Origin: Clostridiaceae bacterium AF10-41
GTDB taxonomy: Bacteria > Bacillota > Clostridia > Clostridiales > Clostridiaceae
DNA: 43,021 nt
Assembly: GCA_027686065.1 (NCBI GenBank)
Contig: JAQCTH010000030.1
Location: 1 to 43,021 of the forward strand
Reading direction: 5' to 3'
This document shows, piece by piece, positions 8,681 through 17,427 of this stretch (its first letter is position 1; the number at the start of each line of letters is the position of its first letter). Made by a program: the position numbers and the translations under genes. Under the pieces are notes generated by a model. It was given only the letters and a program-made list of their open reading frames with translations, was not told the origin of the DNA and made no database searches.

Positions 8681-10531
8681 TTAATTATTTTCTAAGTAAT
8701 TACTACGAATCATTTTATCTGATAAATCAATAATATTTTTATACATTTCTTTTTCTTCTTGTGTTAAGTTACCAACAACATCTAAGTTTGTAAGAATAGC
8801 AAAAGATTTATTGGTGTTTAATAAATTTCTACCTAAAGATGTATTTATATACTTATCATTTGGTACTCCCATAAGATATAAAAGCGTTGGCATAATATCT
8901 ATTTGTCCACCTATGGTATCGAAAGTCTTTGCTTCTTTAATATCCTTTGACCAAATTATAAATGGTACAGTATGATTACCATCATCTAAATACCAATCTT
9001 CCTTCTGTGAAAGTTTTTCAATTGAACTATTATAATACTTATGAACACCTTTGTGATCACCTTCAATAACAACAATAGTATTATCGAGAAGTCCTTCCTT
9101 ATCTAATGTCTCTATGAATTCACCAATTTGAGTATCTGTATAATTTACACTTTGGAAATATCCTCCAAGTTCATTGCTATCTAATTCGGAATCTAAAGTT
9201 AATGCTCTTTTTTCTTTCGGTAAATCAAAAGGTCCATGACTTGTTAAAGTAATTGTAAATGCATAAAATGGATTGCTTAATTCCTTTAACATAGGAGTAA
9301 CTTGTCTAAAATAACTTTCATCAGATAATCCAAGTCCTATTTGCTCATCAATATTAAATGAATAATAATCTACAAATTTTTTAAAACCTATGCCTTTTAA
9401 TCCAGCAGCATAATTCCAGAAAGATCCCTTATCAGAATGGATTGCTATAGTATCATAGTTATTTTCTTCTAATAAAAGTGGTAGTGAATTATATTTTGCA
9501 TTTGGATATCTAAAGAAAGTACTGCCTCTTCTTAAAGGAAACATTGAAGTATTAATCATTAAATCTGAGTCAGAACTTGTACCTTCATTTACTTGCTCAT
9601 AAATGTTTGGGAAATATAAACCTGAACTTACTAAATCATTTAATACAGGTGTTATTTTTTGATTGTTTATTTCTCTATTAATTACAAAACTTTCTAAAGA
9701 TTCAACTTGTATAACCAATAAGTTTTTACCTTTAAACATGCCAGCATATTCATTATCAGGTAGATTTTCTTTTTTATTAAAGAATTCCTCGATTTGAGAT
9801 TTATCTTCTTTTGTTAAATCATAAGGCATTGAATCTTTATAAACATTGTATAAATCAAACAAATGATAACCTACAGGAGAAAAGTATCTAGCTGTATTTG
9901 TAGGATCATAATTTGAGAATATGTATCCATTTTTAACATCTTCATTTTTTAGTACATGTAAATTAAAAGGAACATATCCTATGTATAGTATTCCTAATAG
10001 TAATGTAACTATAAAAGTAATAGGGGCTCTCCTTTTAACTCTAGTATAAGATTTTCTAGTAAGGAATACGAATATACCTAATATTATAAAATCAATGAAT
10101 AATAAAAAATCTTTACTACCAAACATTGAAGATATAGTACCACCCATATTATCTAAATTAGCTGTTTGACTTAATAATAATACTGATGGCATTGTTAGGA
10201 ATCCTCTAAAGTATCCTAAATCTAGCAATATTAGTAGAGTTATTATTAAATCTATTACAAATAGATACAAAGCTCGTCCTTTTCCTTTAAACAATAAAGA
10301 AAAACTAATAAAGATTAATGTAAAAGCATAGTAATAATTTATAAATGGTTTTGCTGAATTGTATCCAGCAAGAATATCTAATGAATAAGGATTCTGGTTA
10401 ACGACAAAACCTTGAAATATAATGCTTTTAAAAGTAATTCCTATAAGAGGAATTAAAAATAATATTATTCTCATAATGCTATCAAAGCTAAAGTTATTAT
10501 TATTCTTAAGTTTTCTTAAAAATTTATCCAA
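8681..10531 (-). CDS. LtaS-family phosphoglycerol transferase (lipoteichoic acid synthase-like)
   Basis: The start is a TTG preceded by GAGGTGG. The 616-residue protein has five predicted membrane segments in the first 190 residues. An extracellular sulfatase-fold domain follows from about 265, with metal-ligand motif VESLE, then GTSSDSD, SHGPFDLP and EGDHKGVH. LtaS enzymes transfer glycerol-phosphate from phosphatidylglycerol to build the lipoteichoic acid chain outside the membrane. In classic LtaS the nucleophile is the Thr of GKTSDSE. Here the aligned residue is Ser319, with a Thr one position earlier. It could be an LTA synthase, a primase or a related transferase. The gene stands alone with its own promoter. 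Confidence 0.87.
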   Translation of the reverse strand: MDKFLRKLKNNNNFSFDSIMRIILFLIPLIGITFKSIIFQGFVVNQNPYSLDILAGYNSAKPFINYYYAFTLIFISFSLLFKGKGRALYLFVIDLIITLLILLDLGYFRGFLTMPSVLLLSQTANLDNMGGTISSMFGSKDFLLFIDFIILGIFVFLTRKSYTRVKRRAPITFIVTLLLGILYIGYVPFNLHVLKNEDVKNGYIFSNYDPTNTARYFSPVGYHLFDLYNVYKDSMPYDLTKEDKSQIEEFFNKKENLPDNEYAGMFKGKNLLVIQVESLESFVINREINNQKITPVLNDLVSSGLYFPNIYEQVNEGTSSDSDLMINTSMFPLRRGSTFFRYPNAKYNSLPLLLEENNYDTIAIHSDKGSFWNYAAGLKGIGFKKFVDYYSFNIDEQIGLGLSDESYFRQVTPMLKELSNPFYAFTITLTSHGPFDLPKEKRALTLDSELDSNELGGYFQSVNYTDTQIGEFIETLDKEGLLDNTIVVIEGDHKGVHKYYNSSIEKLSQKEDWYLDDGNHTVPFIIWSKDIKEAKTFDTIGGQIDIMPTLLYLMGVPNDKYINTSLGRNLLNTNKSFAILTNLDVVGNLTQEEKEMYKNIIDLSDKMIRSNYLENN

Positions 10532-10584
10532 TATACCACCTCAAATATATAAAGTAATGTGATAGGGCTTTTTACAATAATTAA

Positions 10585-10613
10585 ATTATAGTATAGGTTT
10601 TTTTATAAAGCAA
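10585..10613 (-). promoter_or_regulatory. Likely sigma-A promoter of the LtaS-like gene
   Basis: On the minus strand, TTGCTT (10613-10608) is followed by a 17-base spacer and a perfect TATAAT (10590-10585). It lies 54 bases upstream of the TTG start at 10531. Confidence 0.6.
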
Positions 10614-10703
10614 ATTAGTTTTTACTAATTTTTAACCCAATGTAAAAATAAATTTCAATAACAGAGATAATTTAACAAATAATAGGCTAAGAAAAATACA
10701 TTA

Positions 10704-10712
10704 TGATATAAT
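10704..10712 (+). promoter_or_regulatory. Extended -10 promoter of the FAD oxidoreductase
   Basis: TGATATAAT (10704-10712) is a perfect extended -10 element (TGnTATAAT) without a good -35. It lies 38 bases upstream of the ATG at 10751. Confidence 0.5.
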
Positions 10713-10750
10713 ATCTATATAGGTTTATTTAAGATTAATGGAGGTTATAT

Positions 10751-11704
10751 ATGCTTCAATATGATTTAATTATAATTGGAGGGGGAGCATCTGGACTTTC
10801 AGCCGGGGTTTCTGCTTTAAAAAATGGAATTAAAAAAGTTTTGATTTTAGAAAGAGAAGATGAATTAGGTGGAAATTTAAATTTATTTATACATAATGGA
10901 TTTGGGCAGTATTATTTGGAAAAAGATGTTACAGGACCAGAACTTAGAAGTAGGCTTATTAAAGACTTTAAAAATTTAGGTGGACTATATAAGCTTAATA
11001 CAGAGGTATTAGAAGTAACTAAGAACAAGATGGTTTCATATGTGAATCCGGTAGAAGGAATACAGGAAATACAAGCAACTGCTATAATACTAGCTTCTGG
11101 TTGCAGAGAAAGATTTACAGGAAATATAAATATACCAGTTCATAAATATACAGGAATATTTACTGTGGTTTCTGCACATAGACTTATTAATTTACAAGGA
11201 TTTCTCCCAGGAAAAGAAGTTGTAATATTAGGAAAAAATATTCATTCGCTGATTCTTGCAAGAAGATTATTAATAGAAGGTGCTAAAGTAAATGCAATAA
11301 TAGAATCTTCTAGTGATATTCCTTTAGAAAAAGATGAACTTGAGATTATAGAGGGTTTTAATATAAACATAATAAAAAATCATCGTATAGTTGAATTAGA
11401 TGGTAATGAGAGAATAGAAAATATAGATATTCAAAATATAAATAGTGGAAGTATAGATAAGATACATTGTGATTCTTTAATATTAACGGTTGGATATTAT
11501 CCTGAAATTTCTTTTATGCGAAAAACAAATATAGAGCTAGGAGAATATGAAATTCCAGTAGTAAAAAATTTTGAAACTTCAGCGAAGGGAATATTTGCTT
11601 GTGGAACGTTATTAACAAGGGATAAGAATATATTTAATAGTGGAGAAAATGGATATATGGTTGGACAAATTGTATCAAATTACTTGAAAAAATATGTGTA
11701 CTAA
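10751..11704 (+). CDS. NAD(P)/FAD-dependent oxidoreductase, function unassigned
   Basis: The ATG follows GGAGG. The 317-residue protein starts with a dinucleotide-binding fold, IIIGGGASGLSAG, and has a second nucleotide-binding stretch around VVILGKNIHSL. Its C-terminal FAD motif is SAKGIFACGTLL. The overall shape is that of the thioredoxin-reductase/pyridine nucleotide-disulfide superfamily, but I see no CxxC redox pair, so it is not a thioredoxin reductase. Similar short proteins accompany glycerol-3-phosphate dehydrogenase in other Firmicutes. No such partner gene is present here, so the substrate stays open. Confidence 0.8.
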   Translation: MLQYDLIIIGGGASGLSAGVSALKNGIKKVLILEREDELGGNLNLFIHNGFGQYYLEKDVTGPELRSRLIKDFKNLGGLYKLNTEVLEVTKNKMVSYVNPVEGIQEIQATAIILASGCRERFTGNINIPVHKYTGIFTVVSAHRLINLQGFLPGKEVVILGKNIHSLILARRLLIEGAKVNAIIESSSDIPLEKDELEIIEGFNINIIKNHRIVELDGNERIENIDIQNINSGSIDKIHCDSLILTVGYYPEISFMRKTNIELGEYEIPVVKNFETSAKGIFACGTLLTRDKNIFNSGENGYMVGQIVSNYLKKYVY

Positions 11705-11732
11705 AAAATATTCAAGTATTACTGTTTGAAAG

Positions 11733-11805
11733 TTAAGAGTGTAAAGTTTAGAGTTATTTATTTAAAAGTATTGAAAATAAATAACTCTAAACTTTACACT
11801 TTTAA
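11733..11805. repeat. Long inverted repeat between convergent genes (bidirectional terminator or dispersed palindrome)
   Basis: Arms of 28 bases (11733-11760 and 11778-11805) match except for one G-U-type position, around a 17-base loop. The right arm includes the stop codon of the minus-strand SGNH gene. Runs of T after the right arm on the plus strand are weak. It probably terminates both convergent genes but is longer than most terminators here. Confidence 0.7.
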
Positions 11806-12392
11806 TTATTATTATCAGAAATTTTCTTTAATATAGTTATAAATTCATTTAATAACAAAGTTTGCCCTCTAGGATTTAAGTGAATACCGTCAATAAAAAT
11901 ATTTGATTTGTAGTTCTCTAAAGTAATTTTATAAAAATCTATAAAATTAACATTATATATAGTGCAGAGATCAATTAAAGATTTTCTTAATAAAGGTAGT
12001 TGATTTTCACAATAATCATATGTAGGAGATGGCATAAAAAGCCTTTTAGCATCTTCTTTTAATATTATTGGGGGGATACCTATAAGTACATCCTTAGTAA
12101 TAGTTAAAGATTCTTTTAACATTAACTCTATATTTTCCAAAACAGAATTCAAGGTTCTATTTGAAAGAAAGTCGTTTGTTCCTCCCATTATAAAAATTTT
12201 CTTTGGATAATAGGATATAACATCCTCTGTAAATCTATTTAACATATTTGTAGTTGTGTCGCCATTAATTCCTTTATTTATTATATTTAATGATTGTAAT
12301 GAGTTCAAATTTTCAACCCAATTATTAGTTTTATTAACCCCATATCCGTAAGTTAAACTATCTCCTATAAAAACAAAGCAATCTTTATTCAA
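11802..12392 (-). CDS. SGNH/GDSL-family hydrolase (esterase/lipase-like)
   Basis: The start is a TTG behind a GGGAGGGG site. The 196-residue protein shows the family blocks: GDSLTYGYG near the N terminus (catalytic Ser), GGTNDF (Gly/Asn of the oxyanion hole) and DGIHLNPRG (catalytic Asp and His). It has no signal peptide, so it is likely cytoplasmic. Such enzymes deacylate lysophospholipids, acylated sugars or thioesters, and the substrate cannot be told. It lies 15 bases downstream of the RusA-like gene on the same strand, so the two are probably one transcript. Confidence 0.88.
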   Translation of the reverse strand: MNKDCFVFIGDSLTYGYGVNKTNNWVENLNSLQSLNIINKGINGDTTTNMLNRFTEDVISYYPKKIFIMGGTNDFLSNRTLNSVLENIELMLKESLTITKDVLIGIPPIILKEDAKRLFMPSPTYDYCENQLPLLRKSLIDLCTIYNVNFIDFYKITLENYKSNIFIDGIHLNPRGQTLLLNEFITILKKISDNNN

Positions 12393-12407
12393 TTTAAATC
12401 CCCTCCC

Positions 12408-13040
12408 TTAAAATAGCTTATTAAAACAAGATCTGCATATGAATGTTTTACCACCATTTGCTTTAATTAAATTAGAATCTTCAATTTTTTTATTACAAAA
12501 TTCACATATTAGCATATTACTAGAATTAATATTTTCATTGCTAACTATTTTATCTTTAATAGTTTTTTGTTTATTAGATTTTCTTATAGGTGAATAAATT
12601 TTTTTATTACTAGATTCTTTTTTAGGTATAACTGAATAAGAAATTTCATATTCACTTTCAGCAAAAAATTCTAATTCAAACCGTGGATTTTCTTTATCAT
12701 AAAACTCTTCTGTTATTATTTTTGTTATTTGAGCATCATTAACAATAAGACCGCTTTTCTCAATTCCATCAAAAATGCTTTTAGTTATGTTTGCTGTATC
12801 AGGATGTCTTTTCTCACTTTTATAATAAACTTTAAGAATAGCTATGAGTGATTCATCTAATATAGTATCTGGATTTTGCAATCTAGCATAATATGCAATT
12901 TCTTCTTCATAAAGAGCATATCTATCGTGAGATTTTCCTGTATTATAAGGAAGGATTGCTCGGCCATCTTTATTATGTAATTTGAAATTAGATTTAGAAA
13001 TTGGTGATCCTGGAACAATTACCTTTGCATAAGTACTCAT
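12408..13040 (-). CDS. RusA-family Holliday junction resolvase-like nuclease with C-terminal zinc ribbon
   Basis: The start is the ATG at 13040 behind AAAGGAG. An upstream in-frame GTG at 13049 overlaps that site. In the 210-residue protein the first 125 residues resemble RusA (VIVPGSPISKSNF; KRHPDTANITKSIFDGIEKSGLIVNDAQI). RusA is a dimeric nuclease that resolves four-way junctions using clustered Asp residues. The usual DxDN is here HPDTAN, so one acidic ligand looks changed. The C-terminal 35 residues hold CEFC and CRSC, a zinc ribbon not found in classic RusA, joined by a Lys/Ser-rich linker. RusA genes are usually in phages, but no phage genes surround it. Confidence 0.78.
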   Translation of the reverse strand: MSTYAKVIVPGSPISKSNFKLHNKDGRAILPYNTGKSHDRYALYEEEIAYYARLQNPDTILDESLIAILKVYYKSEKRHPDTANITKSIFDGIEKSGLIVNDAQITKIITEEFYDKENPRFELEFFAESEYEISYSVIPKKESSNKKIYSPIRKSNKQKTIKDKIVSNENINSSNMLICEFCNKKIEDSNLIKANGGKTFICRSCFNKLF

Positions 13041-13267
13041 TATGAACACTCCTTTAAAATAATATTAATATATCCTTAAAAATCCATTAATTCTAACAAA
13101 AAATAATGAATAATTTTTTCATTCATTATATAATAAACAATGTCAAGAATAAGATATAAATCTTATTTTAATATACAGCAATGAAGTACTTTTAACAAGA
13201 AAACAAAAAATGAAAATAGATTCAAAACAGTTTAGTATAAATATAATTAGATTAAGAGGTAGTTGTA

Positions 13268-14278
13268 ATGGAAAGTAAATTAATATTATCAATAGAATCA
13301 AGTTGTGATGAAACATCTGCAGCTGTAGTTAAAGATGGAAGAGAAGTATTATCTAATATAATAGCATCACAAATAGAGACACATAAAAAATATGGAGGGG
13401 TAGTTCCAGAGGTTGCCTCAAGAATGCATATAGAAGTGGTAAATGGAGTGGTAATGGAAGCTCTAGAAGAGGCAGGAGTAAAGTTAGAAGAAATAGATGC
13501 AATTGGAGTTACATATGGTCCAGGTTTAGTAGGAGCGTTACTGGTAGGCTTACAATATGCTAAAGGACTTTCTTATTCATCAAAGAAACCATTAGTTGGA
13601 GTAAATCATATAGAGGGACATATTTGTGCAAATTATATAGAACATAAAGATTTGAAACCGCCATTTGTATCTTTGGTAGTTTCAGGTGGGCATACTTTTA
13701 TAGTTCATGTTAAAGATTATGGTGAGTATGAAGTCATAGGTCAAACAAGGGATGATGCAGCTGGGGAAGCTTATGATAAAGTTGCTAGGGCTTTAGGTCT
13801 AGGATATCCAGGGGGACCTAAGATAGATAAATTAGCTAAAGAGGGAAATGAAAATGCAATAGAATTTCCAAAAGCTAATTTTCATGATGATACTTTAGAC
13901 TTTTCTTTTAGTGGAGTGAAGTCAGCTGTATTAAATTATATAAATAAATGCAAAATGCAAAACATAGATATAAATAAAGCAGATGTAGCAGCATCATTCC
14001 AAAAAGCTGTTATTGATGTATTAAAGCAAAATGTTTTAAAGACTTGCAAGCAAAAGAATATTAATAAAATTGCAATAGCTGGAGGAGTAGCATCAAATTC
14101 AGCACTTAGAAAATCTCTTATTGAAGATGCTGCAAAAAAAGGAATAGATGTATTATTCCCTTCACCAATATTGTGTACAGATAATGCAGCTATGATAGGT
14201 AGTGCAGCATATTTTAATTATATAAGGGGACTAGAATCATCATTAAATATAAATGCGAAACCAAATCTAAAGCTATAA
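13268..14278 (+). CDS. tsaD: tRNA N6-threonylcarbamoyladenosine transferase TsaD
   Basis: The 336-residue protein is full length. It starts [14 protein letters not shown] (ATPase core) and has the metal-ligand motif [36 protein letters not shown] and FSFSGVKSA, all hallmarks of TsaD/Gcp/Kae1. It transfers the threonylcarbamoyl group to A37 of tRNAs that read ANN codons, working with TsaB, TsaE and TsaC. None of these partners is in the window. The ribosome binding site is AAGAGGTAG. It is divergent from the RusA-like gene across 227 AT-rich bases that hold a perfect 8-base hairpin (AATAAGAT/ATCTTATT) but no clear promoter. Confidence 0.96.
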   Translation: MESKLILSIESSCDETSAAVVKDGREVLSNIIASQIETHKKYGGVVPEVASRMHIEVVNGVVMEALEEAGVKLEEIDAIGVTYGPGLVGALLVGLQYAKGLSYSSKKPLVGVNHIEGHICANYIEHKDLKPPFVSLVVSGGHTFIVHVKDYGEYEVIGQTRDDAAGEAYDKVARALGLGYPGGPKIDKLAKEGNENAIEFPKANFHDDTLDFSFSGVKSAVLNYINKCKMQNIDINKADVAASFQKAVIDVLKQNVLKTCKQKNINKIAIAGGVASNSALRKSLIEDAAKKGIDVLFPSPILCTDNAAMIGSAAYFNYIRGLESSLNINAKPNLKL

Positions 14279-14341
14279 AATAATAAATCATATAAAGTAA
14301 TAAATAGTATAAAGCTATAACAGGTAGGGGGAAGGGTCAAA

Positions 14342-15370
14342 GTGAAGCTTTTACCACATTCAAATGGATTTTATAAAGTAAATATGAAAAATAAATTGAA
14401 ACCTAAAGATATTATTAAAAATATATTCATAGCATTAATAATATTAGTTGCTATAGGTTTTATATATCAAAGAATAAGTAATTTTATAGCAAAGGAAACA
14501 TTAAAACAAAGAGTTGATTATGTCAGAGTAGATGATAAGAGATTAGATTATAAGACAAATGGAGAAGGCAAATATACTTTAATATTTGATGGAAATATAG
14601 GAAGCAATTTAAATCAATGGAACATGATATCAGATAAGTTAGCTTTAGAGTATGATGATATAACAACTTTTGTATATAACAGAAGAGGCTATGGATACAG
14701 TGATAGTGGATCATTAAGAACTCCTAAAGAACAGGCTGAGGACTTAAGGTTATTACTAAGAAAATCTGCGGTATCAGCTCCGTATATATTGGTTGGAGAA
14801 GAATATGGAAGTTTAGTACTTACTGAATTTGCAAAAGAATATCCTGATTTAGTAGCAGGTGTTGTTTTAGTAAATCCATTGGTGGAAGATAATATTAATA
14901 CAAAAGAATTTAAAAATAGTCTTATAATAGAAAAAGCTAGAAGAAACATTGAAAAATTTGGATCAAGTATAGGTATAACTACATTAATGGATAAATTAAA
15001 TTTATCTTGTGATACAGATGACTTTAAAAATAAGTTAGATGATATTAATTTAAATGAATTTAATGTACATAGGACGAAAAGTAATTACACAAGCGCTGTA
15101 TACAATGAGTTACAAAATATAACAAGCGGAGAAAATAATAGTCAAGAAGATGGTGCACTTAGTGGTAAACCATATTATCTAATAGCAAAAGAAGGACAAG
15201 AAAAATTAGCATCACTTGGAGATGAGGAACTGACAAAAGTTCATACCATAAACTCTGATAGTAAAATAATTGCGATGTATGAACCTGATTCAGTAATAAG
15301 CGGTATAAGACAAGTCATAAAACAGGCTAATGAGATTGAAAGAGTACAGAAAAAAGCAAATAAGAATTAA
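14342..15370 (+). CDS. Membrane-anchored alpha/beta-hydrolase-fold protein lacking the catalytic nucleophile
   Basis: The start is a GTG behind GGGGGAAGGG. The 342-residue protein has one membrane segment (about 27-43) and then an alpha/beta-hydrolase fold facing outside. Landmarks are FVYNRRGYGYSD, a degenerate nucleophile elbow, EYPDLVAGVVLVNP and a C-terminal EPDSVISGIRQVI helix. The elbow reads G152-E-E-Y-G156, where active relatives have GHSxG, so the nucleophile Ser is replaced by Glu154. At the usual catalytic His position I read Lys308. It is therefore probably not a hydrolase and may bind or scaffold something. It lies just upstream of htrA, 82 bases apart. Confidence 0.82.
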   Translation: MKLLPHSNGFYKVNMKNKLKPKDIIKNIFIALIILVAIGFIYQRISNFIAKETLKQRVDYVRVDDKRLDYKTNGEGKYTLIFDGNIGSNLNQWNMISDKLALEYDDITTFVYNRRGYGYSDSGSLRTPKEQAEDLRLLLRKSAVSAPYILVGEEYGSLVLTEFAKEYPDLVAGVVLVNPLVEDNINTKEFKNSLIIEKARRNIEKFGSSIGITTLMDKLNLSCDTDDFKNKLDDINLNEFNVHRTKSNYTSAVYNELQNITSGENNSQEDGALSGKPYYLIAKEGQEKLASLGDEELTKVHTINSDSKIIAMYEPDSVISGIRQVIKQANEIERVQKKANKN

Positions 15371-15452
15371 TGTCTATATGTCATATAATTGTCACATAAA
15401 AGGGGTATATTAATAACTGTAAAAAGGAATTATAAATGCTTAGGAGGATTTT

Positions 15453-16712
15453 ATGATGAGTGATGATAATATATATGATGTAGAAAATTATGAGGATGTA
15501 GGTAGTGAAGAAACTGAAGGGTTAAGAAATTCAGTTGAAGAAAATACAAAGGAAGATTATACAGAAGAACATAGATTTATAGAAGCAAATAATAATTTCA
15601 ATCCTGATAAAAATATCAAGGTTGCAAAAAAGAAAAAAAGTGGTGGATTTAAATTTATAGTAATAGCACTTATAACTGGTCTTCTTGGAGGAGGCATAGG
15701 GGGAGGAAGTGTGTATTATGTTATGAGGGATATTAATGCAAACCAAAATGCGAATAATATTACACCAAATCCACAAACTTTTAATACAGCAGGAGAAGCA
15801 TTAACAAAGAGCGAAGCTTTTGAAAAAGTTGCTCCAGCAGTTGTAATAGTATCAGCAAATGGGGTAACAGATTATAGTGGAATAATTCCAAAGCAAGTGG
15901 ATGGAATGGGTTCAGGATTTATTATAAATGAAGAAGGATATATACTAACCAACTATCATGTTATAGAAGGAGCAAAAGAAGTTATTGTTACTTTATCAGA
16001 TGGTAGAGATGTAAAAGCAAAAGTTGTAAACTATGATCAAAATCAAGATATAGCTATGTTAAAATTAACTGACGATAGTATTAAAGTACCTGCTATAGTT
16101 GAATTAGGAAACTCTGATGCTTTAAAACCAGGAGAAGAAGTTCTAGCAATAGGAACACCGCTTTCTAAGGATTTTAATCAAACTGTGACAGGTGGATTAG
16201 TAAGTGCAGTTAATAGAGCAGTAGAAACAAGTACTGGTGTTAAATTAAATTTAATACAAACTGATGCAGCAATTAATCCAGGAAATAGTGGAGGACCACT
16301 TATTAATACAAAAGGCGAAGTAGTAGGAATAAATACATTAAAAATGTCAGGTGAAGCAGAGGGAATTGGATTTTCAATTCCTATAAATGAAGTAAAGGAT
16401 AGAATAGATTCATTATCAAAGCCTATATTAAATTTAGGTGTATCAATAAGAGAAATTACTGCGCAACTTGCGAAACAATATGATATGGAAGAAGGATTAT
16501 ATGTAATTGAGGTAACAGAATTTTCACCAGCAGAAAAAGCAGGGCTAAAAAGTGGAGATTTGATTGTTAAGTTTGATGGGCAAAGAATTAAGACATTTGA
16601 TGAATTAAGAGCTATTAGAGATACAAAAAAAGAAGGCGATGTAGTTAAAGTAGAGGCAATTAGAAATGGTCAAACTAAAAGTTTTGATATTCAATTGGAA
16701 GTAAAGCAATAA
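15453..16712 (+). CDS. htrA: HtrA/DegP-like membrane serine protease (S1C) with PDZ domain
   Basis: The ATG at 15453 follows AGGAGG. A second ATG directly behind is also possible. The 419-residue protein has an acidic cytoplasmic N terminus (1-60), one membrane segment (about 66-90, glycine-rich end), and a trypsin-like domain with His169 (NYHV), Asp199 (QDIAML) and Ser279 (GNSGGPL). A single PDZ domain follows (about 330-415). HtrA proteases degrade or refold misfolded proteins at the cell surface. The catalytic triad is intact. A strong terminator follows, and the upstream pseudo-hydrolase gene may share its transcript. Confidence 0.94.
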   Translation: MMSDDNIYDVENYEDVGSEETEGLRNSVEENTKEDYTEEHRFIEANNNFNPDKNIKVAKKKKSGGFKFIVIALITGLLGGGIGGGSVYYVMRDINANQNANNITPNPQTFNTAGEALTKSEAFEKVAPAVVIVSANGVTDYSGIIPKQVDGMGSGFIINEEGYILTNYHVIEGAKEVIVTLSDGRDVKAKVVNYDQNQDIAMLKLTDDSIKVPAIVELGNSDALKPGEEVLAIGTPLSKDFNQTVTGGLVSAVNRAVETSTGVKLNLIQTDAAINPGNSGGPLINTKGEVVGINTLKMSGEAEGIGFSIPINEVKDRIDSLSKPILNLGVSIREITAQLAKQYDMEEGLYVIEVTEFSPAEKAGLKSGDLIVKFDGQRIKTFDELRAIRDTKKEGDVVKVEAIRNGQTKSFDIQLEVKQ

Positions 16713-16753
16713 TATATATTATTTCAAGATAAATATTTAAATTTAAATTGTAG

Positions 16754-16808
16754 AGACTAGTTATAAGTATATTTTAATAAGATATATTTATATAACTAGT
16801 CTTTTTTT
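16754..16808 (+). terminator. Intrinsic terminator of htrA
   Basis: AGACTAGTTATA (16754-16765) pairs perfectly with TATAACTAGTCT (16791-16802) and is followed by a run of T residues. Confidence 0.85.
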
Positions 16809-16897
16809 GTCAAAAGCAATCAACAGAAAGAACATTTTATAAATAACGGAATACATTATACTATACGAATTTAATTTTAAACTTAGGAGGCAAAGTT

Positions 16898-17308
16898 ATG
16901 AGCGGAAGAATAACATCATGCGAACTAAAGACAGGATGCAACGAACAAATTGAAGCAGTCGTTAGATTACCAGAAGAAAAGAGATCAGTTATATTTGGAA
17001 CAGTTTTGGATTGTAATAGAATGCCTGTAGTAGATGCAGTAGTAAAATTATTACAAGTAGTAGATGGATGCAGATATCCTTATCCATTAACTCATACTTT
17101 TACAGATTGTCATGGACAATTTTTATTAGGACCTTTATGTCCAAATACAAAGTATATGCTAAAAATTTATAAAGACAATATAGTAATAAAATACTCTGAA
17201 CTAGAAACTTCATCTTATAATGGAAAATGTATAGGAAAACCTGAAAATAATTGTAATCCAGCTCCAAAACCATTTCCAGATAAACCATCATGTGGATGCG
17301 ATTGCTAA
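16898..17308 (+). CDS. Cys-rich protein with carboxypeptidase-regulatory-like (Ig-type) domain
   Basis: The ATG follows AGGAGG. The 136-residue protein has no signal peptide. Its middle (about 30-105) looks like a carboxypeptidase-regulatory-like beta-sandwich: FGTVLDCNRMPVVDAVVKLLQV, then TFTDCHGQFLLGPLCPNTKYMLKIY. It has eleven or so Cys residues and a Pro-rich tail ending CGCDC. Small Cys-rich proteins of this sort in clostridia are often structural or spore-associated, but nothing in the sequence proves that here. The gene is flanked by terminators on both sides, so it is a single-gene unit. Confidence 0.8.
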   Translation: MSGRITSCELKTGCNEQIEAVVRLPEEKRSVIFGTVLDCNRMPVVDAVVKLLQVVDGCRYPYPLTHTFTDCHGQFLLGPLCPNTKYMLKIYKDNIVIKYSELETSSYNGKCIGKPENNCNPAPKPFPDKPSCGCDC

Positions 17309-17326
17309 TTTAACTGAATGATTAAT

Positions 17327-17376
17327 AATCAAAAAAGCTTCTTAATTAAATATTAAGGGGCTTTTTTGATTGAGTA
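17327..17376 (+). terminator. Intrinsic terminator after the Cys-rich gene
   Basis: Arms 17327-17345 and 17353-17371 pair over 19 bases apart from one internal two-base mismatch (AATCAAAAAAGC…CTTAA with TTAAG…GCTTTTTTGATT). The T run is part of the 3' arm, so it can work in either direction. Confidence 0.8.
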
Positions 17377-17427
17377 AAGTTTGATAGAATTAATTTGACT
17401 TTATGAAAATAAAAATGGAGATATGAT

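Noticed and set aside
13118..13146. TTGACA on the minus strand upstream of the RusA-like gene
   Set aside because: The nearby TATAAT is only 10 bases away and nothing resembling a -10 lies at 16-18 bases, so it is not a usable promoter as it stands.
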